From Candidatus Poribacteria bacterium (GTDB lineage Bacteria > Poribacteria > WGA-4E > GCA-2687025), in contig VGLH01000025.1 in assembly GCA_016866785.1 (NCBI GenBank), forward strand, positions 1-36,920: a stretch of DNA of 36,920 bases, written 5' to 3'. Below the pieces are notes generated by a model. The model did no database searches. It saw only the letters and a program-made list of their open reading frames with translations, and was not told the DNA's origin. The translations under genes and the position numbers were made by a program. Of this stretch, positions 8,551-17,936 are shown piece by piece (position 1 is the stretch's first letter; each line of letters opens with the position of its first letter).

Positions 8551-11500
8551 ATGCTGGTTCACAAAGTCCATCTCCGAAACATCCGAAGCTACCACGACGA
8601 GACGCTGGAGTTCGGCGGGGGCGTCCATTTCATCTGCGGTCCTAACGGGGCCGGCAAGACCAGCATCATCGAGGCGATCGGATTCGCGCTGTTCGGAGCG
8701 TCGCCTGAGCATCTCGCCCGGTTCGTCCGGGAAGGTCAGACCCGTGGCGACGTGCGCGTGTGGTTCCGCGCCAACGATCACCGTGACTACATTGCCGAGC
8801 GTGCCATCCGCGTGTCTGGACGCACAGCGTCCAGCTCGTGGTCGATCCGAGATGCGGCGACGGACGACCGCGAGATCGCCCACGGCGCGGCTGACGCCGA
8901 GTTCTTCCTGAGGCAGCACCTGCTGTCTTCGGTCGACGACCGCCCGCTGAGCGAGCTGTTCGCCAAGGTCGTCGGAACCGCGCAAGGATCGTTCACCGCT
9001 CCGTTCCTCGACACGCCTTCCCAACGCAAGGCGGCGTTCGACTCCTTGCTCCGCGTCGCCGCCTACAAACGGACGTTCGAGCGAACGTCCGGGATCGACT
9101 CCCGGTTGTCGGATCGCCTCGCCGAGCTTGGAAGCCAGATCGCGCGCGTGAGTGAAGAGGCTGCGTCGCTGGAGGGCATTCGCGCTGAGATCGAACGCAT
9201 CGAAACCGAGATCGAGAGCCGGAAGGCAGCGGTAGAGGACCTGGATCGCCGATGCGCCGAAGCCGAGCAAGCCGTCACCAACCTCGAAGCCGCTCGACAG
9301 CGACTGTACTCCGCTCGGGCAAAGGCGCTCGAGCTGCACTCGACCTTGTCGGATGCCAGCGCGCGCGCCGAAGCCGCATCCGCTAGGCTCGAGGAAGCTC
9401 AACAGGCAGCGGTTGCCCTGGAGGACGCCCGCCCAGCGCACGAGCGCTATCTCCGCGTGATGGAACGGCTGGAGCACCTGCGCCAGCGCCAACGTCAGGC
9501 CAGCGAGCTGCGAGCTGAGTTGGCGCGTGCCGCCGAACGGGCTGACCAGGCGGAGAATGAGCTACAGCGTACGAGGGCGCTTCTGGCGGACGCCCATGCG
9601 ACGTGCGACGCGACCTCAAGAGCTCGTGCGAACGCGGAACAAGCTCTCAACGACCTCGAGAAGCGGCAAGTCACCCGAGCCGAAACCATCGAGGATCGTA
9701 TCAGCGGCTTGCAGCGAGCCAACGATTCGCTTCGAGCCCTGAGCGCCGTTCGACACGATCTGGCGCAGATCGAAACCGATGCGCGTGAAGCGGTTCGCTC
9801 CGCGGCTGTGCTCGACGCCGAGATCAGCCGATACGATACCGAGCTGAGCCAGCGACCCGACGTCGCCGAGATCGCCGCGTCGGAAGGCGCGCGCGTCAGC
9901 GAGAAGGAAGAGGCTGTCCGGGCGCTCAGCAGCGTGTCCGCCTTGAAGGAGCAGGCTCGGTGCAACCTCGACTTGGCGGCAGATGGGCTATGTCCGATCC
10001 TGGGAGAGCCATGCCGTAACGTCGAAGGCGATTTGGCGACGCATTTCGTCCGCGAGCTCCGACTGCTGGAGTCCGAGGTCGAACAGCGGACACTCGACGT
10101 CGCCAATGCCAGCGAAGCCCTGGAGCGCTCCACAGACGCCCGGATGCGCCTCTCGCGCCTGGATCGCGCGCACGACCGCCGCGAAGACGCCGTCCGCGAG
10201 CGAGAGTCGCTGGTCGCGCGCGTCAGATCGCAACTCGAACGCGTGCGGTGGGACGAATGGGCAGAGGCGGCGCCGTCTCTGGCGGACGCCCTCCGCAAGC
10301 TGGCGCCGGACCCGAAGGCGCGCGGCGAGCTCGACGCGCTGCTCGGCGAAGTCGGGAGCCTTCAGTCCGTGCTGGACTCGCGTGAATCGGACGAGCTGAC
10401 GGGGCTTGGCGAGGCGCTGGCGCAGGCGCGGCAGAAGGTGGAAGCGGCGTACGACGACTGGGCATCAAGGCTCGACGGTGCGCTGTCGGCCGCGCAACGC
10501 GAGCTCTTCGAAGCGCGCCGTCTCGAAGACGAACTGCGAGTTGCCCAGGCGGAGATGGATCGGCTCTCGTTCCAGATGCGCCAAGCCGAGAACGAACGCG
10601 CCCGGCACGAGCAGGCAGAGCGCGAGCTTGTCGCACGGATCGGCTCCTATCAGCGCGACCTGGATGCGGCAAGGGAACGAGTCACGGCATATCAGGGCAT
10701 TGACGAACTGGTGGCGTCCGTCGAAGCGGAACAGCGAGACTTGTCACCCGGATACACCCGATTCCTTGAGAACCGTGGCATCGCCGCCGAGCTCTCCGAA
10801 CGTCAACGACTCCACGAGCAGGCGAAGTCAGCCGCCGCCGCCGCAGACCGAGAGCACAAGGCGGCGCAAGCGACAGTCGAGGACATTGCGTCGCGTTTCC
10901 GCGAGGAGGATCTTCGGGAAGCGACGGAGCGTAGCCGGTGCTTAGTGCGCGATGCCGAGAAAGAGCGCGGCGCGATCGCTGGCTTGGACCTCGAGCTGCG
11001 AACGGTCCATGACAAGGCTTCCCGACTCAGCGACCTCGAGCGCCTACTCGCCGATGCTCGGGCCCGACGAGAACAGCACGAGCGTATTCGCGAGCTTTCC
11101 AGGTTCGTCCGCACCCGCGTGTTGAGCCGTGCGGGAGAGCGGATCGCCCAGGCGTACCTTCGACGCGTCAGCGATGGAGCGACAGCAATCTACAGGACGC
11201 TCGCCAAGGAAGCCGCCGATCTGGAGTGGACGTCGGACTACGACATCAACCTGCGCACCAGCGAGACGGGCCCATCGCGGCAGCGCGTGTTCCGCCAACT
11301 CTCCGGCGGCGAGCAGATGACGGCTGCGCTTGCCGTGCGTCTCGCCCTGCTTCGCCTCGTGTCGGATCTCGGGTTCGCCGTCTTCGACGAACCGACCACG
11401 AACCTCGACAGCGACCGGCGCGCGCATCTCGCCGCCGCCCTTCCCGACCTGCGAAACGTGTGCCCGCAGCTCTTCGTGATCAGCCACGACGATACGTTCG

Positions 11501-11568
11501 ACACCGTGGTGGAGCAGGTGATCCGCATCGAGAAGACGCCGGATCGAGGCAGCCATCGGGTTCTCTGA
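8551..11568 (+). CDS. sbcC: Rad50/SbcC-like ATPase with an atypical Cys-x6-Cys hook
   Basis: A 1005-residue SMC-type ATPase of about the usual SbcC length. Walker A is at 30-38 (GPNGAGKTS). The ABC signature LSGGEQ is near 917, Walker B with DEPTTNLD near 946, and an 'ISHDD' switch region follows. Two long coiled-coil arms rich in Glu, Arg, Ala and Leu fill ~170-470 and ~500-880. At the apex, where Rad50 and SbcC normally carry the zinc hook CPxC, this protein has CPILGEPC (Cys481 and Cys488), a CX6C spacing. Known Rad50/SbcC proteins work with the Mre11/SbcD nuclease on DNA ends and hairpins, but no such gene is in the window. It follows the sugar operon by 36 bases with only a weak ribosome-binding site, so its transcription may be separate. 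It could alternatively be a solitary SMC-like family member. Confidence 0.87.
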   Translation: MLVHKVHLRNIRSYHDETLEFGGGVHFICGPNGAGKTSIIEAIGFALFGASPEHLARFVREGQTRGDVRVWFRANDHRDYIAERAIRVSGRTASSSWSIRDAATDDREIAHGAADAEFFLRQHLLSSVDDRPLSELFAKVVGTAQGSFTAPFLDTPSQRKAAFDSLLRVAAYKRTFERTSGIDSRLSDRLAELGSQIARVSEEAASLEGIRAEIERIETEIESRKAAVEDLDRRCAEAEQAVTNLEAARQRLYSARAKALELHSTLSDASARAEAASARLEEAQQAAVALEDARPAHERYLRVMERLEHLRQRQRQASELRAELARAAERADQAENELQRTRALLADAHATCDATSRARANAEQALNDLEKRQVTRAETIEDRISGLQRANDSLRALSAVRHDLAQIETDAREAVRSAAVLDAEISRYDTELSQRPDVAEIAASEGARVSEKEEAVRALSSVSALKEQARCNLDLAADGLCPILGEPCRNVEGDLATHFVRELRLLESEVEQRTLDVANASEALERSTDARMRLSRLDRAHDRREDAVRERESLVARVRSQLERVRWDEWAEAAPSLADALRKLAPDPKARGELDALLGEVGSLQSVLDSRESDELTGLGEALAQARQKVEAAYDDWASRLDGALSAAQRELFEARRLEDELRVAQAEMDRLSFQMRQAENERARHEQAERELVARIGSYQRDLDAARERVTAYQGIDELVASVEAEQRDLSPGYTRFLENRGIAAELSERQRLHEQAKSAAAAADREHKAAQATVEDIASRFREEDLREATERSRCLVRDAEKERGAIAGLDLELRTVHDKASRLSDLERLLADARARREQHERIRELSRFVRTRVLSRAGERIAQAYLRRVSDGATAIYRTLAKEAADLEWTSDYDINLRTSETGPSRQRVFRQLSGGEQMTAALAVRLALLRLVSDLGFAVFDEPTTNLDSDRRAHLAAALPDLRNVCPQLFVISHDDTFDTVVEQVIRIEKTPDRGSHRVL

Positions 11569-11573
11569 CGAAC

Positions 11574-12446
11574 CTAGCGCTGCAGCACCATCTTGTGGTC
11601 GAGTGGGTCGAAAGCCGGGGGGAAGGCGGTATCTGGCGAGTAGAGCGCCCCAGTGACATCGGCATCGGTCAGGTCGGCGTCCGTGAGGATCGTTCCGACA
11701 AGCTGCGCTCCCCGCAGGTCGCACCCCGTCAGATCCGCGCCCGTCAGGTCAGCCTCTTGCAGATCGGCGCGAACGAGCGTGGCTCCGCGCAGGTTGGTCC
11801 TCCGCAGACACGCCATCGAAGCCAGCGCATGGGTCAGATCCGCCGAGGCGAGATCGGCGTCCCGCAGTTGCGCGCCTGCCAACCCGGCAGCGGAAAGGCG
11901 CGCGTGGTGGGCGGTCGCGCCGGATAGGTCGGCTTGCCAGAGACGCGCCTCGCGCAAGCCCGCGTATCGGAGCGTGACGCGCGATGCCATCGCGCCGACC
12001 AGATGGGCTCCGTCCAGTTGCGCCCAGTCCCAGTCCGAGTCCTCGAGACGGGCGTAGTCCAACCGGGACCCTCTAAAGTCGGCGCCACGGACATGCGAAC
12101 CTGCGAGGTCGGCTCCCTGCAAGCTCGAGCTGGCGCACATCGACCACTGGAGGTTGACGCCGGTCATCTTCGCGTTCTGCAGATTGGCTCTGACAAGGTT
12201 GGCGTCTTCCAGAACCGCACGAGTGAGAACGGCTTCCTGCAAGCTCGCTCTGGCGAGCACGGACCACCGCAAATCGGCTCCTTCGAGTCGAACGCCTTGG
12301 AGCAAAGCGCTCGACAAGTCCACGCCGCGAGCATTCGCGCCCCGAAGCACTGCGCCCTGCAGATCCGCGCCTCGGAGCTGTCGCCATCGCAGGTCCGCCC
12401 CTTCCAGTGCGCCCCACGGTGTCGGGTCGTTTAAGCGGGAACGCAT
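11574..12446 (-). CDS. Pentapeptide-repeat protein
   Basis: A 290-residue protein made almost wholly of tandem A(D/N)LxX repeats, starting near residue 15 ('GALEGADLRWRQLRGADLQG') and running to about 270. Such repeats fold as a right-handed quadrilateral beta-helix. No signal peptide or membrane segment is seen, so it is probably cytosolic. A GGAG sequence eight bases before the ATG at 12446 supports the start. Some relatives mimic DNA and shield gyrase, but most are of unknown role, and the sequence does not decide. The gene ends five bases from the convergent Rad50-like gene and starts 66 bases after ppk1. A cysteine ('CASSSL') near mid-protein interrupts the otherwise regular pattern. Confidence 0.88.
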   Translation of the reverse strand: MRSRLNDPTPWGALEGADLRWRQLRGADLQGAVLRGANARGVDLSSALLQGVRLEGADLRWSVLARASLQEAVLTRAVLEDANLVRANLQNAKMTGVNLQWSMCASSSLQGADLAGSHVRGADFRGSRLDYARLEDSDWDWAQLDGAHLVGAMASRVTLRYAGLREARLWQADLSGATAHHARLSAAGLAGAQLRDADLASADLTHALASMACLRRTNLRGATLVRADLQEADLTGADLTGCDLRGAQLVGTILTDADLTDADVTGALYSPDTAFPPAFDPLDHKMVLQR

Positions 12447-12487
12447 TCATGGCTCCGGCGTGGACAGGCGCAACGCGCTCTGCGGAA

Positions 12488-12500
12488 CAAACCTGGTTTG
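12488..12500. repeat. 13-base palindrome between ppk1 and the pentapeptide gene
   Basis: The sequence CAAACC-T-GGTTTG is a perfect dyad with a one-base centre, too tight for an RNA hairpin but the right shape for a dimeric DNA-binding protein. It lies 42 bases upstream of the pentapeptide gene start. An operator role is speculative. Confidence 0.3.
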
Positions 12501-12512
12501 GGCGTCTGACGT

Positions 12513-14684
12513 TCAAAATTCGGGTGGTTGTCGGAGCAGGAAGTCGGCGCTGAATGGTCGCAGTGGGTGGATCCGATGCTGCGATTCCGCAAGCGAAAGG
12601 AACTCCGCCTGGCTATCGACACGGCTTCCGATCGGTTCCCGATGCCACGTGTAGGACCCGTCCGCGTGCAACTCGCGAGCCCCTCGGCTGTCGCGCAGTC
12701 CCAAGCCGAGCACCTCATCGATGAGACGCTGGCGGTGCCCGGGGTCCTCGATGGGGAACATCACCTCGACCCGCCGCAGGAAGTTCCGGGGCATCCAATC
12801 GGCGCTGGATAGATACACTTCCTCGTCGCCGTTGTTGTGGAAGTAAACGATCCGACTGTGTTCGAGGAACCGTCCGACGATGCTCCGCACTCGGATCCGC
12901 TCACTCACGTCAGGGATCCCAGGTCTGAGACAGCAGATGCCGCGAGCGATCAGGTCGATCTCCACGCCAGCGCACGAAGCCCGATAGAGCGCCTGAATGA
13001 TCTTGGCGTCGACGACGGAGTTCATCTTGGCGATGATCCTGGCAGGACGCCCCTGGCGGGCATGCTCCTCTTCTCGACCGATCAGGTCGACGGTCATGTC
13101 GCGCAGCCCGAGCGGAGCGACCGATAGCCGGCGCCATTGCGGGAACTCCGAGTAGCCGGTCAGGATGTTGAAGATACGGGATGCGTCCCTGCCGAACTGC
13201 AGGTTGCACGTCAACAGCCCAAGATCGGTGTAGAGCCGGGCTGTGGAGGAGTTGTAGTTGCCGGTTCCAAGGTGGACGTAGCGTCGCAGGCGTTCTTCGC
13301 CAGCCTCTCGTCGCACGACCAGCAGGAGCTTGCAGTGGGTCTTGAGACCGACGAGTCCGTACACGACGTGGACACCGGCTTCTTCGAGACGCCTCGCCCA
13401 GGTGATGTTCGCTCGCTCGTCGAATCGCGCCTTGAGTTCGACGAGGGCTGTGACCTGTTTCCCGTTCTGGGCAGCCTTCACTAGAGCTTGGATGATCGCC
13501 GAGTCGCCGTCGGTTCGGTAGAGCGTCTGTTTGATCGCCAGCACGTTCGGATCATCCGCTGCCTGCTCCACGAACCGGATCACGGGCTCGAACGACTCGT
13601 AGGGGTGGTGCAGCAGGATATCGCGCTCCCGTATCGCTGCGAAGATATCGCGCTGTCCCCGGAGCTGGGAGACGAAGTGCGCTGCGAATGGCGCATGCAG
13701 GAGGTCGGGTCGGTCGATGGATAGAGCCAGACCCATCAGATCGCTGGGTCGGAGGAGGCCTTCGACGGCGTAGATGTCGTCCGGCATGATCTCCAGGTCG
13801 TCGGTGAGTTGGAGCACCAGATCGCGCGAGCACCGGGACGTCACATCCAGCCGGACGACCGCGGAACTGTCGCGCTTGCGGATCTCGTCCTCAATCGTCT
13901 CCAGCAGGTCCTCGCCCTCTTCCTCGTCGATCTCGATGTCGCTGTCTCGCGTGACACAGAACGGATGGACATCGACGAGCTGCAGCCCCTCGAAGAGCTC
14001 GGCGACGTGCTGGACGATGACGTCTTCCAGGAGCACGAACTGGTCGCCGCCGCCCGGTAGACGGACGAACCGAGACAAGCCTCGCGGCACTTGAACCACG
14101 GCGAAGTACGGCGCGTCCTGTCGGCGGTTGGGTCCGAGAAGCCGGATCGCCAGGTTCAGGGTGCCGCTGCGGAGTTGTGGGAACGGGTGGCCCGGATCGA
14201 TGGCGAGTGGCGTCAGGACCGGGAACACCTGCCGGTGGAAGTAGTCTTCAGCCCATGCAGCCTGTTCCGGGGTCAACTCCCCCATCTCGAGGATTGAGAT
14301 GCCCTCCTCGCGCAGGGCAGGTAGGAGCTCGTGCAGAAGGCATGTGTAGAGCTCGCTGACTTGCTTGTGGCAGTTCTCGGAGATCGCGGCGAACTGCTCG
14401 TCGGGCGTGAGCCCGTCAGGCCCAGCCTGCGTGCTGTTGAGAGCGACAAGCCGTTTCACGCCAGCCACCCGGATCATGAAGAACTCGTCCAGGTTGCTGG
14501 AGACGATGGCGACGAACTTGAGCCGCTCTAGCAACGGCTTCTCGACGTCACGAGCCTCGCCGAGTACGCGCCCGTTGAACTCGATCCAGCTCAACTCGCG
14601 ATTGATGTAGAGACTAGGATCGCGGAACCGACGGCCACGGCCATCCTCAGAACCTTCCTCGTCCGCCTTCTTGGACTGCCGCAT
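12513..14684 (-). CDS. ppk: Polyphosphate kinase 1
   Basis: A 723-residue enzyme of normal PPK1 length that makes long-chain polyphosphate from ATP, reversibly. The N-terminal domain opens with 'SLYINRELSWIEFNGRVL' and 'NLDEFFMIRVAGVK', both diagnostic. The two phospholipase-D-like catalytic domains carry the expected histidines: His450 in 'GLKTHCKLLLV', the autophosphorylated residue by family comparison, and His609 in 'FLEHSRIVYFHNNGDE'. 'YVHLGTGNYN' at ~469-478 and 'RFDERANI' are also conserved. The ATG at 14684 is preceded by a strong GGGAGGT ribosome-binding site. It lies 20 bases after the sigma-54 response regulator gene on the same strand, so it is probably cotranscribed with the two-component genes and may be under their control. 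Confidence 0.97.
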   Translation of the reverse strand: MRQSKKADEEGSEDGRGRRFRDPSLYINRELSWIEFNGRVLGEARDVEKPLLERLKFVAIVSSNLDEFFMIRVAGVKRLVALNSTQAGPDGLTPDEQFAAISENCHKQVSELYTCLLHELLPALREEGISILEMGELTPEQAAWAEDYFHRQVFPVLTPLAIDPGHPFPQLRSGTLNLAIRLLGPNRRQDAPYFAVVQVPRGLSRFVRLPGGGDQFVLLEDVIVQHVAELFEGLQLVDVHPFCVTRDSDIEIDEEEGEDLLETIEDEIRKRDSSAVVRLDVTSRCSRDLVLQLTDDLEIMPDDIYAVEGLLRPSDLMGLALSIDRPDLLHAPFAAHFVSQLRGQRDIFAAIRERDILLHHPYESFEPVIRFVEQAADDPNVLAIKQTLYRTDGDSAIIQALVKAAQNGKQVTALVELKARFDERANITWARRLEEAGVHVVYGLVGLKTHCKLLLVVRREAGEERLRRYVHLGTGNYNSSTARLYTDLGLLTCNLQFGRDASRIFNILTGYSEFPQWRRLSVAPLGLRDMTVDLIGREEEHARQGRPARIIAKMNSVVDAKIIQALYRASCAGVEIDLIARGICCLRPGIPDVSERIRVRSIVGRFLEHSRIVYFHNNGDEEVYLSSADWMPRNFLRRVEVMFPIEDPGHRQRLIDEVLGLGLRDSRGARELHADGSYTWHREPIGSRVDSQAEFLSLAESQHRIHPLRPFSADFLLRQPPEF

Positions 14685-14704
14685 ATGGACCTCCCTCTGA
14701 CAGG

Positions 14705-16168
14705 CTAGCTCTCATCGGTCCGGCGCGAGATCAGCACGTCTTTGCCGATCTGATACCGGTCCATCTTGCTCCGCAGCGTGTTGCGAGCAATGCCCAGGAG
14801 CTCCGCTGCCCGCTTCTGGTTCCCCTTGAGCCGTTCCAGGGCGCGCGTGAGCAAGAGACGCTCGATGTACGCAAGCGCTCCTTCGGTCGGCGGGCTCGCC
14901 AGGACTGAGTCCAACCCGGATATCAACATCTGCTCAGGTGACTGTGTCACCGTCTGCTGAACCGCCGCGACGGGAGCGTCGCTCTCGAGCTGCAAGTCCG
15001 CTCGCGTGATCGTGCCGCCTCTGCTCAGCAGCACGGCTCGCCGCAGGCTGTTTTCGAGCTCCCGGACGTTCCCGGGCCACGGGTACGACTTCATGAACCG
15101 CATGACGTCGTCGCTGACGACATCCACCGTCTTGCCGAGCTCCTTCCCGAACCGAAGGAGGAAGTACCGCACCAGTTCCTCGACGTCGTTCCCGCGTTCC
15201 CGCAGCGGCGGTAACTGGATCGACACCACGTTGAGACGGTAGAAAAGGTCCTCGCGGAACTGCCCCCGCTCGACAGCCGCCTGCAGGTTCTTGTTGCTGG
15301 CTGCCATGATGCGAACGTCCACGCGGATCGTTCGCTGGCTTCCCACGCGCGTGATCTCGCCGTCCTGGAGCACGCGCAGCAGCTTCGCCTGGAGCGACAG
15401 CGGCATGTCGCCGATTTCGTCGAGGAAGATGGTCCCTCCGTCGCACTCCTCAAACCGACCGATGCGCTGGCGGTCTGCGCCAGTGAACGAGCCCTTTTCG
15501 TGACCGAACAGCTCGCTCTCCAGAAGGTTCTCTGGAATCGCCGCGCAGTTGATCGGCATCATCGGCCGCGAACCCCGGGGCCCGTAGCGCCAGATGGCGC
15601 GAGCCACCAGGTCCTTGCCGGTCCCGCTTTCGCCCGTGATGAGCACGGTCACGTCGGTCTCGGCAACGCGCCCGATGAGTTTGTACACCTCCTGCATCGG
15701 CGGCGACGAGCCGATCAGATTGTCCGTCTCATCGGCGCGCTCTGTAGACGGCACGGCGAACGCGCCGCTGCGCGTCGTCGCCTGACGCTGTTCGGCATCC
15801 GCCAGCGCCTGGTCGATGCTCTGACGCATCTTCGGCATCTCAGGCGGCTTGATGAAGTACTCGTACGCTCCGAGCTTCATCGCCTCGATGGTGTGGCGCG
15901 TCGAACTGAACGCCGTCATCACGATGACCGGCAGCAGAGGATGGCTCTCGCGGATCGCCACGAGCGCGTCCAATCCGCTGATTCCCGGCAGCTTGATGTC
16001 CAGGATGACCAGGTCCGGCGGTTGCGTACGGATCGCCTCAAGACCCTCCTCGCCAGAGGTCGCCTTCAGCAGCGCGTAACTGTCGCCCAACACGCGCTGG
16101 AACGCGAAGTGGATGTTCTCTTCGTCGTCGACGATGAGGATCGTCTTGGTCTTACGTCCAGTCGTCAT
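14705..16168 (-). CDS. NtrC-family sigma-54 response regulator
   Basis: A 487-residue regulator with three domains. Residues ~8-125 are the receiver, with the acidic pair Asp14/Asp15, phospho-acceptor Asp57 in 'LVILDIKLPG' and Lys107. Residues ~148-375 are the AAA+ sigma-54 activation domain, with Walker A GESGTGKD at 179-186, the sigma-54 contact loop GSFTGA at 226-231 (the common form is GAFTGA) and Walker B 'TIFLDE' at ~246. Residues ~430-475 are a Fis-type helix-turn-helix ('NQKRAAELLGIARNTLRSKM'). The start at 16168 begins just before the receiver and has AAAGGG upstream; the frame extends further into the kinase gene without domain content. It follows the histidine kinase gene by 31 bases. 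It should activate sigma-54 promoters; its targets are unknown. Confidence 0.95.
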   Translation of the reverse strand: MTTGRKTKTILIVDDEENIHFAFQRVLGDSYALLKATSGEEGLEAIRTQPPDLVILDIKLPGISGLDALVAIRESHPLLPVIVMTAFSSTRHTIEAMKLGAYEYFIKPPEMPKMRQSIDQALADAEQRQATTRSGAFAVPSTERADETDNLIGSSPPMQEVYKLIGRVAETDVTVLITGESGTGKDLVARAIWRYGPRGSRPMMPINCAAIPENLLESELFGHEKGSFTGADRQRIGRFEECDGGTIFLDEIGDMPLSLQAKLLRVLQDGEITRVGSQRTIRVDVRIMAASNKNLQAAVERGQFREDLFYRLNVVSIQLPPLRERGNDVEELVRYFLLRFGKELGKTVDVVSDDVMRFMKSYPWPGNVRELENSLRRAVLLSRGGTITRADLQLESDAPVAAVQQTVTQSPEQMLISGLDSVLASPPTEGALAYIERLLLTRALERLKGNQKRAAELLGIARNTLRSKMDRYQIGKDVLISRRTDES

Positions 16169-16199
16169 AGTGCCCTTTGGCGTGATCGCCACGGTCGGC

Positions 16200-17900
16200 T
16201 CATTGGCGACTCGATAGAGGCAGCGTGATCGTGAAGCACGTGCCCGATGAGGAGCTGACCGCTTCGATCTGCCCCTGGTGGTCCCCGACGATGCGACGGA
16301 CGATGGAGAGCCCCAATCCCACGCCGTTGTCCTTGCTCGTGTTGAACGGCTCGAACAGCCGGGCTTGAATCTCCGGAGGAATCCCCACGCCCGTGTCACG
16401 AACTCGTACCTTGACGCTCGATCCCGCGGCGCCCGTCTCGACGGTGAGCGTCCCGCCCTTCGGCATCGCGTCCATCGCATTGAGGAATAGGTTCACGAAC
16501 ACCTGCTCCAGTTGCGTCGGATTGGCGAGAACGATTGGGGCGGACTCTGCGAACTCGATGGCGATATCGACCTCTTGGCGAGACGCGCGCGGTTCCAGCA
16601 GCCGGATACCACTGCGGATGGTCTCGTGCAACGATACGGTCTGCCAGCGCGTCGCGTCCGGCTTCGCGTACCCCAGGTACTGTTCGACGATTGCCGCGAG
16701 CCGGTTCACCTCCGCGCTGATGACGCTGCGGTCGTCGTCCATTAACGGAATCGCGGAATCGAGTAGCATCTTGATCACCGTCAGCGGGTTCCGCACTTCA
16801 TGGGCGAACCCGATGGCGACCTCGCCTGCCGTTCCGATCTTCTCGAGCCGCCGGACCTGCTCTTCGAGATTCATCAGCCGGTTGTAGAGCCGTGCGTTCC
16901 GAATGGCAATCGCCGCCTGATCCGCCAAGCTGGTGGTGATCGACACCTCCTCGCGCTTGAAGACGTGACGATGCCCTTTGTAGATGCTCAACACGCCGAG
17001 GACGTTGTCGCGGAACAGCAGCGGAACCGCCAGCAACGACCGCAAGCCCTCCTGCCGCGCGAGATCGGCGAATTGATAGCGACCATCCCGCTGGACGTCG
17101 TCCACGACGACCGGTAGCTTTGTCCGTATCACCTCGCCGATCCGGCTCTTCGACACCGGCAGCGGCGGCTTTCCGGCATATCCGTGGCTCTGCCCGGCGA
17201 CCGCGCTCGTGACGAGTTCCAGCCCGTCTTCGGACAGCAACGACAGAGCGGCGATCCGAGCCTCCATGATGTGAACGGCGTGCTGAACGACGCGGTTCAG
17301 GAGCAGCTCCAGGTCGAGCGTCTGCGACACGCTCTTCCCGATGTCGAACAGCGCGTGGAGCACCTCAGCCCGCTGCTGCGTCTCGCCGAACAGGCGGGCG
17401 TTCTGGACTCGCGGCGCCATCTGCGTCGCGAACTCGAGGAGCGTCCGCGCGTCTTCGTCCGAGAACGCCTCCGGATGGAGCGTGTTGACGTCGAGCGAAC
17501 CGATGACCACTTCGCCGAGCCGCATCGGAACCGCCATCTCGGAGCGGACGTCGATGTCTCCCGCGATAAAGCGCGGCTCGAACCGAGTGTCCGGCACGAT
17601 CATGGGCGTGTCGTGCTGGACGACCCAGCCGATCACACCCTCCCCAACGCCGATCTTGAGGTTTCGGACCGTCTCCTCGGAGAACCCCTTCGTCAGAGGG
17701 ATGATGAGGATCCGGGTCTCCTCGTCGACGAGAACGAGCGATCCGGCATCGGACTGCGTCAGCGTCAGCGCGCCGTCCAAGACGCTCGAGTACATGCTGT
17801 CCGGGTCCAGTGGGAACCCGATCGACCGCACCAGCGCGTCGATCTCCGCCTGTCGTCTGCGCGGCAACCGTACGCTCTCGATGGAGGACAGGCTCTTCAC
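16200..17900 (-). CDS. Soluble GAF-GAF histidine kinase
   Basis: A 566-residue sensor kinase with no membrane helix, so it should read a cytoplasmic signal. Two GAF domains occupy ~25-175 and ~185-340. The HisKA motif 'AHEVRNPLTVIKML' places the phospho-accepting His at 367. The ATPase domain has its N box around Asn474, G1 'DTGVGIP' at ~502-508 and G2 'GVGLGLS' at ~526-532. The start is a GTG at 17900 with AGAGGGG upstream. It precedes the NtrC-type regulator, its likely partner, on the same strand. Neighbouring genes encode a glycerophosphodiesterase and polyphosphate kinase, so the signal may relate to phosphorus or energy state; this is inferred from context only. Confidence 0.93.
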   Translation of the reverse strand: MKSLSSIESVRLPRRRQAEIDALVRSIGFPLDPDSMYSSVLDGALTLTQSDAGSLVLVDEETRILIIPLTKGFSEETVRNLKIGVGEGVIGWVVQHDTPMIVPDTRFEPRFIAGDIDVRSEMAVPMRLGEVVIGSLDVNTLHPEAFSDEDARTLLEFATQMAPRVQNARLFGETQQRAEVLHALFDIGKSVSQTLDLELLLNRVVQHAVHIMEARIAALSLLSEDGLELVTSAVAGQSHGYAGKPPLPVSKSRIGEVIRTKLPVVVDDVQRDGRYQFADLARQEGLRSLLAVPLLFRDNVLGVLSIYKGHRHVFKREEVSITTSLADQAAIAIRNARLYNRLMNLEEQVRRLEKIGTAGEVAIGFAHEVRNPLTVIKMLLDSAIPLMDDDRSVISAEVNRLAAIVEQYLGYAKPDATRWQTVSLHETIRSGIRLLEPRASRQEVDIAIEFAESAPIVLANPTQLEQVFVNLFLNAMDAMPKGGTLTVETGAAGSSVKVRVRDTGVGIPPEIQARLFEPFNTSKDNGVGLGLSIVRRIVGDHQGQIEAVSSSSGTCFTITLPLSSRQ

Positions 17901-17936
17901 CGGACCCCTCTGACCGTCATCTCGAATCAGCGTCGG

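Noticed and set aside
8074-9492. A 472-codon minus-strand frame spanning the lactonase and Rad50-like genes
   Set aside because: It crosses two well-supported genes on the other strand and has a composition typical of an antisense shadow.
11574-12446. Qnr-type gyrase-protection (quinolone resistance) protein
   Set aside because: Pentapeptide repeats alone do not show this. The loops that define Qnr activity could not be recognised.
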